Source: Flavobacterium sp. 11
GTDB taxonomy: Bacteria; Bacteroidota; Bacteroidia; Flavobacteriales; Flavobacteriaceae
Assembly: GCF_002754315.1 (NCBI RefSeq)
Contig: NZ_PEFE01000001.1
Span: 2,542,001 to 2,606,000 of the forward strand
Length of the DNA: 64,000 nucleotides
Direction: 5' to 3'
A program made the translations under genes and the position numbers. Position 1 is the stretch's first letter, and the number at the start of each line of letters is the position of its first letter. Positions 50,676-58,285 of the stretch are shown in pieces. A model generated the notes under the pieces. It searched no databases. It saw only the letters and a list, made by a program, of their open reading frames with translations, and was not told the origin of the DNA.

Positions 50676-51194
50676 TTATTCTAATATCAATTGCATGAAA
50701 ACGGAACTCAACCAACGATCAAATTTATAACCTGATTCTTTAATAACGCCCACGGCTTCAAAACCATATTTTTTATGAAAAGCGATGCTTCCTTTATTTT
50801 CGGAGTCAATAACGCCAATCATAGTGTGGTATTTTTGTTTTTTTGCCAATTGAATCAGTTCAGCCAATAATAATTTCCCAACCCCTTTTCCTAAAAATTC
50901 TTCCGCTACATAAACCGAATGTTCCACTGTAAAACGATACCCTATTTTATGACGAAAAGAGCCATAAGTAGCATATCCAATGGTTCCATTTTCAGTTTCG
51001 GCTACAATTACAGGTAAATCTTGAGCCAATTTATCCTCAAACCACAATTTATGAGTTTCAAAATCTCGTGGCTCATAATCATAAATCGAAGTACTGTGAA
51101 GTATTTGGTGATTGATGATTTCCAATATTGTATCTAAATCGGTAAAAACAGCCGGTCTTATTTTGATTTCCATATAGAATTTATTTTCCTTCAA
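50676..51194 (-). CDS. GNAT family N-acetyltransferase (Pat-like)
   Basis: The 172-residue acetyltransferase shows the GNAT core: EIKIRPAVFTDLDTILEIIN at the start, GTIGYATYGSFRHKIGYRFT in the middle and the acetyl-CoA loop VYVAEEFLGKGVGKLLLAEL (residues about 104-123, Q/R-x-x-G-x-G/A as GKGVGK), followed by GVIDSENKGSIAFHKKYGFE. The closest named group is phosphinothricin N-acetyltransferase-like, which acts on small amino acids or peptides. A shorter alternative start exists at the second Met. It is divergent from menD. Confidence 0.9.
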   Translation of the reverse strand: MKENKFYMEIKIRPAVFTDLDTILEIINHQILHSTSIYDYEPRDFETHKLWFEDKLAQDLPVIVAETENGTIGYATYGSFRHKIGYRFTVEHSVYVAEEFLGKGVGKLLLAELIQLAKKQKYHTMIGVIDSENKGSIAFHKKYGFEAVGVIKESGYKFDRWLSSVFMQLILE

Positions 51195-51267
51195 ATTTAA
51201 GAAAACTATTTAAGATTAGAGAAAAACCTTTACATCTTTGTATCTTTGTTACTTTGAAACTAAAACA

Positions 51268-52941
51268 ATGATTTACCCCAAAATACCTTTAGCACAAAGC
51301 ATTATTGAAATTTGTTTGTCCAAAGGAATCACCACCATAATTATTTCTCCGGGTTCTAGAAATGCACCGTTAACAATAGGTTTTGTGAGTAATCCAGCCT
51401 TTCAATGTTACAGTATTGCTGATGAGCGTGCGGCTGCTTTTTTTGCATTGGGAATAGCACAACAAACGAAACAACCAGTGGTTTTGGTGTGTACTTCCGG
51501 TTCTGCGTTATTGAATTATTATCCGGCTTTTGCGGAAGCATTTTACAGCCAGATTCCTTTAATAGTGATTTCGGCAGACAGACCGCAAAGCAAAATTGAT
51601 ATTGGCGACGGACAAACGATTAGACAGGAAAATGTATTCGAAAACCATTCTTTGTACAATGCTAATTTGCAAGAAGACGTTTCAGCAACAAATGATTTAA
51701 AGATCAACGAAGCCATCAATACGGCAATCACGCAAAAAGGTCCTGTTCACATCAATGCGCCTTTTGAAGAGCCTTTGTATGAAACCGTTTCAGAACTTTC
51801 AGTTGAAGTGAATACTATCGCTTCCGCAAATGTAACTCAGACAATTTCCATCCAAGACGTTTCGGAATTTGCAACAATTTGGAACAATTCCACCAAAAAA
51901 ATGATTTTAGTTGGTGTAAATGAACCGAATACCATCAATGAAAAAATAATAGATGCTTTTGCGAAAGATGAGTCGGTTGTAGTTTTGACTGAAACGACTT
52001 CTAATTTGCATCACGATACTTTTATAAGCAACATCGACACTATAATTACGCCTTTTACGCATGATGATTTTGAAAATTTTCGTCCGGAAATTTTAGTGAC
52101 TTTTGGCGGAATGATTGTTTCGAAACGAATCAAAGCTTTTTTGAGAAAATACAAGCCAAAGCACCATTGGCATATTGATTCTTGGAGAGCATATGACACT
52201 TTTGGTGCTTTGACCAACCATTTTGAGGTAAATCCAAATGTGTTTTTTGATGTATTTCTACCACTTACAAACGCAACAGAAAGTAATTATTTTAAGCAAT
52301 TAGATGCTGTGAAAGCGTTGCGAAAGCTAAAAAGTGATATTTATTTAGATAAAATTCCTTTTTCGGATTTTAAAGTTTTCGAAAAAGTGATTCAGTGTTT
52401 GCCAACGAATAGTCAGTTGCAAATCAGCAATAGTTCAGCAATTCGTTATGCGCAATTAATAGATGTTCATCCTTCAATTGAAGTGTATTGCAATCGCGGT
52501 ACCAGCGGAATTGACGGAAGTACTTCTACGGCAATTGGTGCGGCTGTCTCGTCATATGAACGAGATGAAAAACAAACCGTTTTCATAACGGGAGATATTG
52601 GATTTTTGTACGATAGCAATGCGCTATGGAACAATTATATCCCGAAAAACTTCAAGATTATTCTAATCAATAATGGAGGCGGAGGAATATTCAGGATTTT
52701 ACCAGGACATGAAGAAAGTCCTGTTTTTAATACATTCTTTGAAACTTCCCATTGTTTAACAGCGGAACATTTGGCAAAAATGTATGGTTTTGAATATAAT
52801 ATTGCCAGCGATGAAGCAAGTTTAGCAACAAGTTTGACTGCTTTGTATGCTCAAAACGAAAAGCCAAGTATTTTGGAAATTTTCACCCCCACTTTGGAAA
52901 ATGACAGCATTTTACTGCAATATTTTAAAGAATTGGTCTAA
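51268..52941 (+). CDS. menD: 2-succinyl-5-enolpyruvyl-6-hydroxy-3-cyclohexene-1-carboxylate synthase
   Basis: The enzyme is ThDP-dependent and joins isochorismate and 2-oxoglutarate in menaquinone synthesis. The ATG at 51268 gives 557 residues; the in-frame TTG at 51238 would add ten residues of improbable sequence. Hallmarks: TTIIISPGSRNAPLTIGF at the N-terminus, DERAAAFFALGIAQQ, VCTSGSALLNYYPAFAEAFY, and the late ThDP-binding stretch ITGDIGFLYDSNALWNN, then INNGGGGIFRILPG. Promoter-like TATCTTTG (51241-51248) lies 20 bases upstream. The other men genes are further downstream (menB 56861, menA 59883, menC 63058). Confidence 0.95.
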   Translation: MIYPKIPLAQSIIEICLSKGITTIIISPGSRNAPLTIGFVSNPAFQCYSIADERAAAFFALGIAQQTKQPVVLVCTSGSALLNYYPAFAEAFYSQIPLIVISADRPQSKIDIGDGQTIRQENVFENHSLYNANLQEDVSATNDLKINEAINTAITQKGPVHINAPFEEPLYETVSELSVEVNTIASANVTQTISIQDVSEFATIWNNSTKKMILVGVNEPNTINEKIIDAFAKDESVVVLTETTSNLHHDTFISNIDTIITPFTHDDFENFRPEILVTFGGMIVSKRIKAFLRKYKPKHHWHIDSWRAYDTFGALTNHFEVNPNVFFDVFLPLTNATESNYFKQLDAVKALRKLKSDIYLDKIPFSDFKVFEKVIQCLPTNSQLQISNSSAIRYAQLIDVHPSIEVYCNRGTSGIDGSTSTAIGAAVSSYERDEKQTVFITGDIGFLYDSNALWNNYIPKNFKIILINNGGGGIFRILPGHEESPVFNTFFETSHCLTAEHLAKMYGFEYNIASDEASLATSLTALYAQNEKPSILEIFTPTLENDSILLQYFKELV

Positions 52942-53029
52942 TTATTTTCAGGTGTCCGTTAAAAGGCACGATTAAATGTTTAAATTTGAGAGTATAAAAA
53001 TCTATTAATCAAATATTAAACTTTTATTT

Positions 53030-53371
53030 ATGAGTGCAAGAGACGAATTAATTGTAAAGTATGCTGCCGATTTGAAAGACAAATGTGGTGTAAATCCAGA
53101 TATGGATTTGTTGACAAAAGTAACTATTGGTTGTGGCCCGTCAATTTATAATGATGATTCTGCAACGGTAGCTGGAAGTCAGCAAGCCGAGTTAGATACG
53201 GTAAAAAATAATTTTCTAATCAAGAAATTAGGACTTGCAGATGGACCGGATTTAGATGCAGCACTAGATGCAGTTATGGAAAAATACGGCCGTTCCAATA
53301 AAAATAAATACAGAGTGGTCGTTTATTATTTACTGACAGTTCACTTCAAAAAAGAGAGTGTTTACAATTAA
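53030..53371 (+). CDS. DUF2853 family protein
   Basis: A 113-residue cytosolic protein, helical, with the DUF2853 segments DELIVKYAADLKDKCGVNPD, the middle KVTIGCGPSIYNDDSATVAG and the C-terminal VMEKYGRSNKNKYRVVVYYL. The family has a known structure but no known function. It lies between menD and the M28 peptidase gene and is followed by a strong terminator, so it is transcribed alone or with menD. Confidence 0.9.
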   Translation: MSARDELIVKYAADLKDKCGVNPDMDLLTKVTIGCGPSIYNDDSATVAGSQQAELDTVKNNFLIKKLGLADGPDLDAALDAVMEKYGRSNKNKYRVVVYYLLTVHFKKESVYN

Positions 53372-53396
53372 TATTTAATTTGTAAATAGTATCCAT

Positions 53397-53428
53397 AAAA
53401 AAAGCGTTTGCCTCGGCAAACGCTTTTT
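53397..53428. terminator. Bidirectional intrinsic terminator
   Basis: AAAAAAGCGTTTGC pairs with GCAAACGCTTTTTT around loop CTCG. It serves the DUF2853 gene on the plus strand and the M28 peptidase gene, which stops at 53449, on the minus strand. Confidence 0.93.
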
Positions 53429-53448
53429 TGTTTAGTATTGAACGCTTT

Positions 53449-54801
53449 TTAACGAATTGGTATTGGGAAAACCGGTAAACTGGAATGTCCTAATGCATCA
53501 ACTGTTTGAACAGCAAAGAAAAAATTATCTTTAGAATATGGGATTTCGGCTTTTGTGTCTTTTACAAAAATTGCTTTTTCCCAATGTTGTGATGACGTTT
53601 CTCTAATCAAAATGTTATATCCATAAACTGATTTTCCTTCAGGAGCAGTCCATGCTAAAGTAGAAAAATTAGTCAAATCCTTTACTTCAATTCCTACGTT
53701 TGTTGGTGCTTTTGGAGACCAAGCCAAATTACTGAACGTAGCCAAGTTAGAGCAGGTTACTTTCTTCATGTATTCAAAGTCCATAAACTCAGCAAGATCG
53801 CCGTATTGGATGTTATTTTCTTTTCGAACATTTTGATGTTGGTGATCGTAGTTTTCGTTCATTTCACAAAAACGAATAGCCGTAAATCCATTTTGACTGA
53901 AAGGAGTGTGATCGCCACCACGTAAGAAACGGTCGTTGCGATACACTAAATTAATGTCCAGTTGTTCCACATATTGATTGGTAACCGTTTTAATGTAACG
54001 GGCTAATTGTCTCGATGGACTATCATTATCACGATTGGTCGATTTACGCATTTTTGATTCGGCTTCCGTTTCTAAGAATGGAATTGTTTCACTGAAAACA
54101 CGAACTTTAGTATTATCACGCAATAAAGTACCGCTGGACAAACTGTTTCCAATCATGTCATTATTAATCATGGCAATAACATTCCATTTTCCATCTTTGG
54201 CAACATCGGCTAAATGTTTGGCTCCGTACAATCCTTGTTCTTCACCAACAACCGCCACAAAAATTAAGGTAAAAGGAAATTCTCTTTGGCTCATGATTCG
54301 GGCAAGTTCCATCATGGCTGCTACTCCGGAAGCATCGTCATTAGCGCCTGGTGCATCTGATTTGGCATCCATTACATCTGAAGCACGGGAATCTAAATGG
54401 CCGCTTATAATCAATACACGATCATCTGTAGGATCAGTTCCTTTTAAAGTTGCCATAACATTACCTAATTGGCTGTCTGTAGCAATACGTCTTCCATCAG
54501 CTTTGATGGTAAAAAAATCAATAATAGAAGTCAGTCTTCCGCCAGATGCTAAAGCATATTTATCAAACTCTGATTTTACCCAGCGTTGCGCCGCTCCAAT
54601 ACCGCGGGTGTTGCTTTTGGTATCGCTTAATGTATGTCGGGTTCCAAAAGATACAAGTTTTCGAACTGTAGCTTCCATGTTCTCCGATTTTACTTCGGCA
54701 ACCATTTTTTTTATTTCGGGGTCATCGACTGTGGTTTGTGCGTAATTCGTATGAGAAATGAATAATAGTAGGAACAAACAGAGAATTGAGGTTGGTTTCA
54801 T
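53449..54801 (-). CDS. Secreted M28 family aminopeptidase with FN3-like C-terminus
   Basis: The 450-residue protein has a signal peptide (KPTSILCLFLLLFISHTNYA) and a peptidase M28 domain (about residues 60-340). Zinc ligands and catalytic residues are visible: IISGHLDSRASDVMD, the bridging Asp in PGANDDASGVAAMMEL, VAVVGEEQGLYGAKHLAD with the Glu pair, the NNDMIGNSLSS segment and the later His in GGDHTPFSQNGF. The last 90 residues (PTNVGIEVKDLTNFSTLAWT and the KSVYGYNILIRETSSQHW block) are fibronectin-III-like. It probably digests peptides outside the cytoplasm. The Pro-rich interior gives no T9SS sorting domain. Confidence 0.92.
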   Translation of the reverse strand: MKPTSILCLFLLLFISHTNYAQTTVDDPEIKKMVAEVKSENMEATVRKLVSFGTRHTLSDTKSNTRGIGAAQRWVKSEFDKYALASGGRLTSIIDFFTIKADGRRIATDSQLGNVMATLKGTDPTDDRVLIISGHLDSRASDVMDAKSDAPGANDDASGVAAMMELARIMSQREFPFTLIFVAVVGEEQGLYGAKHLADVAKDGKWNVIAMINNDMIGNSLSSGTLLRDNTKVRVFSETIPFLETEAESKMRKSTNRDNDSPSRQLARYIKTVTNQYVEQLDINLVYRNDRFLRGGDHTPFSQNGFTAIRFCEMNENYDHQHQNVRKENNIQYGDLAEFMDFEYMKKVTCSNLATFSNLAWSPKAPTNVGIEVKDLTNFSTLAWTAPEGKSVYGYNILIRETSSQHWEKAIFVKDTKAEIPYSKDNFFFAVQTVDALGHSSLPVFPIPIR

Positions 54802-54920
54802 TAATAGGATTTTTTAGTTTCTTCAAAGTTAGTGAAAAAGAAAAAGAAAGTATAAACGAAATTAAGTTTTAGGAATTGTTTACTCTTATAATGTTCGAAA
54901 TTTTGAAAAACAAAACGTTC

Positions 54921-55044
54921 TAATCTAGCCCCGATGGAAGCAAGTATCCCACGCTTTTGGGCGTTGATACTGCGAACAGCAGGACAACTCGTTATGAAAA
55001 AACGGAAATTTGTGCTCCTAATAAAGAAAATAGCCATCGGATTT
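54921..55044 (+). ncRNA. Structured RNA candidate between the M28 and CvfB-like genes
   Basis: A region of about 120 bases with conserved-looking blocks and several nested pairings. CCGATGG (54931-54937) pairs long-range with CCATCGG (55034-55040). AGTATC and GATACT, with inner ACGC/GCGT, form a hairpin (about 54943-54972), CGTT/AACG another (54990-55004), and AGGA (54981-54984) pairs with TCCT (55016-55019). The block TAGCCCCGATGGAAGC is one I recall from many Flavobacteriaceae intergenic regions and may be the flavo-1 RNA motif of Rfam. It precedes the CvfB-like gene by about 80 bases. The orientation is taken from the recalled motif. The identity is from memory and not verified. Confidence 0.55.
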
Positions 55045-55124
55045 TAGGCTTGTTTTTTTGTGGACGGTTTCTTAATTTACTATTTTCAAACTTCGTACCT
55101 TTGCGCTTTAGAAATTGAAAGAAA

Positions 55125-55979
55125 ATGATTGAAATAGGAAAATACAATACGCTTACCATTTTACGTGATACCAAAGTGGGTTTGTTTCTGGGAAATCCAG
55201 AACAAGATCCAGAAGGAATACATGATATTCTGTTGCCTAACAAATACGTGCCAAACGAATTTGAAATAGGTGAGGAGTTAATTGTTTTTGTGTATCTAGA
55301 CCACGAAGAAAGACCCGTTGCCACGACATTAGAACCTTATATTTTATTGAATGAGTTTGCACTTTTACGTGTAAATTATACCAATCAGGTTGGTGCTTTT
55401 ATGGATTGGGGAATGGAAAAGGATATTTTGGTTCCGTTTAAAGAGCAGGCGCGTCCTATGGAAAAAGGGAAACGCTACTTGGTGTACTTATATATGGACG
55501 AAAAAACCAATCGTTTGGTTGCTTCAAGTAAGACCAACCAATTTCTAAAAAATGAGGAACTTACGGTTGAAAAAGGGGAAGAAGTAGATTTGATTGTTTC
55601 GCACATCACCGAGATAGGAATTAACGTGATCATCAACGAAAAGTACAAAGGGTTGTTGTACAAAGATGAAGTCTATGATGATGCGATTCGTACGGGAGAC
55701 CGCATACGTGGCTATATCAAAACGATTCGTCCGGATAATAAAATAGATGTTTCGTTACAAATTCAAGGATATCAAAGTATCGAACCGAATGCCGAGAAAA
55801 TTCTGGATGAATTAAGAGCCAGCAGAGGATTCTTGCGATTGACTGACAATTCACATCCGGAAGACATTAAAACGGTTTTGAAGATGAGTAAAAAAACTTT
55901 CAAGAAAGCTATTGGCGCTTTGTACCGAGAGAAATTAATAGAAATCAAGGAAGACGGAATTTACTTGGTTAAGGAATAA
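55125..55979 (+). CDS. CvfB-like S1 RNA-binding protein
   Basis: The 284-residue protein is built of three S1-type RNA-binding domains and a C-terminal winged helix, as in the CvfB/YitL family. Signatures are MIEIGKYNTLTILRDTKVGL, LLPNKYVPNEFEIGEELIVF, EKDILVPFKEQARPMEKGKR, IGINVIINEKYKGLLYKDEV and IRGYIKTIRPDNKIDVSLQI. The end (TVLKMSKKTFKKAIGALYRE) is the winged-helix part. Family members bind RNA and affect gene expression and, in Staphylococcus, virulence regulation. A TACCTTTG sequence at 55096-55103 fits a -7 box. Transcription may begin just upstream or include the structured RNA region. Confidence 0.9.
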   Translation: MIEIGKYNTLTILRDTKVGLFLGNPEQDPEGIHDILLPNKYVPNEFEIGEELIVFVYLDHEERPVATTLEPYILLNEFALLRVNYTNQVGAFMDWGMEKDILVPFKEQARPMEKGKRYLVYLYMDEKTNRLVASSKTNQFLKNEELTVEKGEEVDLIVSHITEIGINVIINEKYKGLLYKDEVYDDAIRTGDRIRGYIKTIRPDNKIDVSLQIQGYQSIEPNAEKILDELRASRGFLRLTDNSHPEDIKTVLKMSKKTFKKAIGALYREKLIEIKEDGIYLVKE

Positions 55980-56013
55980 AAAATACTAACAATATTGATG
56001 TTTATTCTTTTGT

Positions 56014-56081
56014 AACCATTAAGAGATTAAGGAAATTTAGTTAAGAGGAGATTCTTAATGTAGCTTAATTTCTAAATGGTT
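56014..56081. repeat. Intergenic hairpin repeat, copy C (AACCATTAAG family)
   Basis: A 68-base unit starting AACCATTAAGAGATTAAGG and ending TTTCTAAATGGTT. The first 24 bases are almost identical to copy A. Arms are imperfect inverted repeats. Confidence 0.82.
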
Positions 56082-56124
56082 TAGAAAAAAAATATAGTTG
56101 AACAATCTTTATTTATTTAAAAAA

Positions 56125-56160
56125 AGAAAGACTAATCATAACGGTTAGTCTTTCTCTTTT
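56125..56160 (+). terminator. Intrinsic terminator with CATAACGG apex
   Basis: AAAGACTAATC (56127-56137) pairs with GGTTAGTCTTT (56143-56153) around loop ATAAC, extended by one G-C and one A-T pair, followed by a T-rich run. It ends the CvfB-like gene transcript. Same apex as 3854-3885 and 4845-4879. Confidence 0.85.
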
Positions 56161-56165
56161 TAATA

Positions 56166-56860
56166 CTGTTTTAGAATATTAAATTCTAGCAGCATTAAAA
56201 TAAAATAAATTTAATTTTACTTTTAAAGTATATTTATCCACCTATAATGAACAATAGTATGCTCTATACTATTTTAAAAATATTAACTTAAGCGTAAATT
56301 ACTTTAAAGAATAGTTTGTCTTTAAATGTATAATCACTTGCTTACGAGTTAAGAAATAATTTCACGATAAGGCCGCTGGTTTTCTATATATTGGAAGATA
56401 ATTTTCTAAAACAATTTTTTATTAATGTCTCACTTTTGCAAGGACAAGAAAAATAAATCTTTATTTAACCGTAGGTGTTACTTTTTATTTTTTACTGCTG
56501 AGGCAAATGGTTGTAACATTAGCTCGTTTATCGGGGCTTTGAATATATTTTTATAAGTTATTACCGTAGAAAAAGGAGCGACAACATTTTTAATTGCATT
56601 CAATACATTCTTTTTTTAGGTTAATAAATCAGTGAAGAATCAATAATTAATCAAGATAAACAATTTGTATTCATCTGATTAGCTTGATTTAAAATTAAAA
56701 ATAATTTGAATTACCTACTGTTAAAATGCTTTTTTTTAATTCTTTTTTAACGTTTTAAAGCCTTTAATCAGAGAAGGATTACCATAAGCTTATCTAAATA
56801 GAATAGATAAAATGTAAAAAATGATTTATTTTTACACTAAAATAATTTAAATCAATTGTA
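56166..56860. other. Gene-free AT-rich stretch of about 700 bases
   Basis: Between the terminator at 56125 and menB no convincing reading frame is seen on either strand. The longest ATG frame I read is 43 codons (56425-56556, MSHFCKDKKN) with no recognisable features. One perfect small inverted repeat, AATAGTAT-GCTCT-ATACTATT (56253-56273), stands out as a possible operator. The stretch may be a decayed gene, a long leader of menB or an RNA locus. The 60 bases just before menB are A/T-rich, as is normal for starts here. Confidence 0.6.
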
Positions 56861-57691
56861 ATGGATTGGATCACTGCCAAAGAATACGAAGATATCACTT
56901 ATAAGAAATGCAATGGCGTTGCCAGAATTGCATTCAACAGACCGGATGTGCGCAATGCGTTCCGTCCGAAAACGACTGCCGAATTATATAATGCATTCTA
57001 TGATGCACAGGAAGATACGTCCATTGGTGTCGTTTTACTTTCTGCTGAAGGACCTTCTTCTAAAGATGGCGTGTATTCTTTTTGCAGCGGTGGCGATCAA
57101 AACGCGCGTGGGCATCAAGGATATGTGGGTGATGACGGACAGCATCGTTTGAATATCTTAGAAGTACAACGTTTAATCCGATTCATGCCAAAAGTAGTTA
57201 TCGCTGTAGTTCCAGGTTGGGCTGTAGGTGGAGGACACAGTTTGCATGTGGTTTGCGATTTAACTTTGGCGAGTAAAGAACACGCTATTTTCAAACAAAC
57301 GGATGCTGATGTAACGAGTTTTGATGGTGGTTATGGCTCTGCTTATTTAGCTAAAATGGTGGGACAGAAAAAAGCACGCGAAATTTTCTTCTTGGGACGT
57401 AATTATTCGGCTCAGGATGCAATGGATATGGGAATGGTAAATGCGGTAATTCCGCATGCTGAATTAGAAGATACAGCTTATGAATGGGCGCAGGAAATTT
57501 TGCAAAAATCACCAATGGCGATTAAAATGCTAAAATTTGCCATGAATCTTACCGATGATGGAATGGTAGGACAACAGGTTTTTGCAGGTGAAGCTACAAG
57601 ACTTGCGTATATGACCGAAGAAGCTAAAGAAGGAAGAAACGCATTCTTGGAAAAAAGAAAACCGAATTTTGAGAAAAAATGGTTGCCGTAA
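56861..57691 (+). CDS. menB: 1,4-dihydroxy-2-naphthoyl-CoA synthase
   Basis: This crotonase-superfamily enzyme (276 residues) closes the naphthalene ring in menaquinone synthesis. MenB-specific signatures are visible: FSFCSGGDQNARGHQGYVGD-type sequence around residues 70-89 (CSGGDQNARGHQGY), VVPGWAVGGGHSLHVVCDLT, and the DADVTSFDGGYGSAYLAK block near 147-164, with the Asp and Tyr of the MenB active site. It is preceded by a long gene-free region and followed by two PH-domain genes and then menA. Confidence 0.96.
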   Translation: MDWITAKEYEDITYKKCNGVARIAFNRPDVRNAFRPKTTAELYNAFYDAQEDTSIGVVLLSAEGPSSKDGVYSFCSGGDQNARGHQGYVGDDGQHRLNILEVQRLIRFMPKVVIAVVPGWAVGGGHSLHVVCDLTLASKEHAIFKQTDADVTSFDGGYGSAYLAKMVGQKKAREIFFLGRNYSAQDAMDMGMVNAVIPHAELEDTAYEWAQEILQKSPMAIKMLKFAMNLTDDGMVGQQVFAGEATRLAYMTEEAKEGRNAFLEKRKPNFEKKWLP

Positions 57692-57708
57692 AAAGTTTGA
57701 TGTTTTAG

Positions 57709-57731
57709 GTTTCAAGTATAGAACTTGAAAC
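57709..57731. repeat. Inverted repeat between menB and the PH-domain genes
   Basis: GTTTCAAGT (57709-57717) pairs with ACTTGAAAC (57723-57731) around ATAGA, with outer AGGTTT/AAACCT extending it. Confidence 0.7.
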
Positions 57732-57763
57732 GTTAAACTTTAAACCTGAAACAAAATAAAAAA

Positions 57764-58285
57764 ATGGAAAATTTCACAAACGAAACGATTGATACGCGCC
57801 AACTTCCAAAATTTGAGGAAGTCACTTTTACGAATTTACATCCTAAATACATTAGAGTGGTTTTGATTAGTCTGGTGAGAATTATAGCACTACTAATTCT
57901 AGTTCCAATATTATTTTCCATGCTTAAACCGGAATTGTTTTCGGGAAGAGTCTGGTTGATTTTAGGAATAGTAATTCCTGTATTTTCGATTTTGTTAGTC
58001 GTGTTTTCGATTATTGGATTCAAGAAAAAAGGATTTGCATTCCGGGAACACGATGTTCTTTTCAGACACGGGATTATTGCTACAAAAACTATTGTAATTC
58101 CTTATAATAGAGTGCAACATGTGGCTTTGCATGAAGGATTAATTTCACGTTATTTTGGTCTTGCCAAAATTGAAATTTTTACGGCCGGAGGAAGTTCAAG
58201 TGACATTGAAATTCCGGGAATCGAAAAAGAACAAGCCGAAAATATCAAACAATTGTTGATGGGTAAAATACAAAAGCAATTGTAA
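57764..58285 (+). CDS. Bacterial PH-domain membrane protein, 173 aa (YdbS-like)
   Basis: A membrane protein with two hydrophobic helices (about residues 34-52 and 60-85), followed by a bPH2 (DUF304) domain: AFREHDVLFRHGIIATKTIV, then YNRVQHVALHEGLISRYFGL and AKIEIFTAGGSSSDIEIPG. The pair with the following 504-residue protein recalls Bacillus YdbS and YdbT, which sit in tandem. Suggested roles of the pair in other bacteria include membrane stress. Its stop overlaps the next start by one base (TAATG). Confidence 0.85.
   Translation: MENFTNETIDTRQLPKFEEVTFTNLHPKYIRVVLISLVRIIALLILVPILFSMLKPELFSGRVWLILGIVIPVFSILLVVFSIIGFKKKGFAFREHDVLFRHGIIATKTIVIPYNRVQHVALHEGLISRYFGLAKIEIFTAGGSSSDIEIPGIEKEQAENIKQLLMGKIQKQL

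Noticed and set aside
51238..51267. Upstream TTG start for menD adding ten residues
   Set aside because: The extra residues are improbable and overlap a promoter-like TATCTTTG. The ATG at 51268 gives the standard MenD N-terminus.
54035..54745. Plus-strand 236-codon frame opposite the M28 peptidase gene
   Set aside because: The opposite strand encodes a well-supported peptidase. The frame has no recognisable domain and is a typical shadow.
56425..56556. 43-codon plus-strand frame MSHFCKDKKN...
   Set aside because: It has no conserved features or context and is within chance length for this AT-rich DNA.
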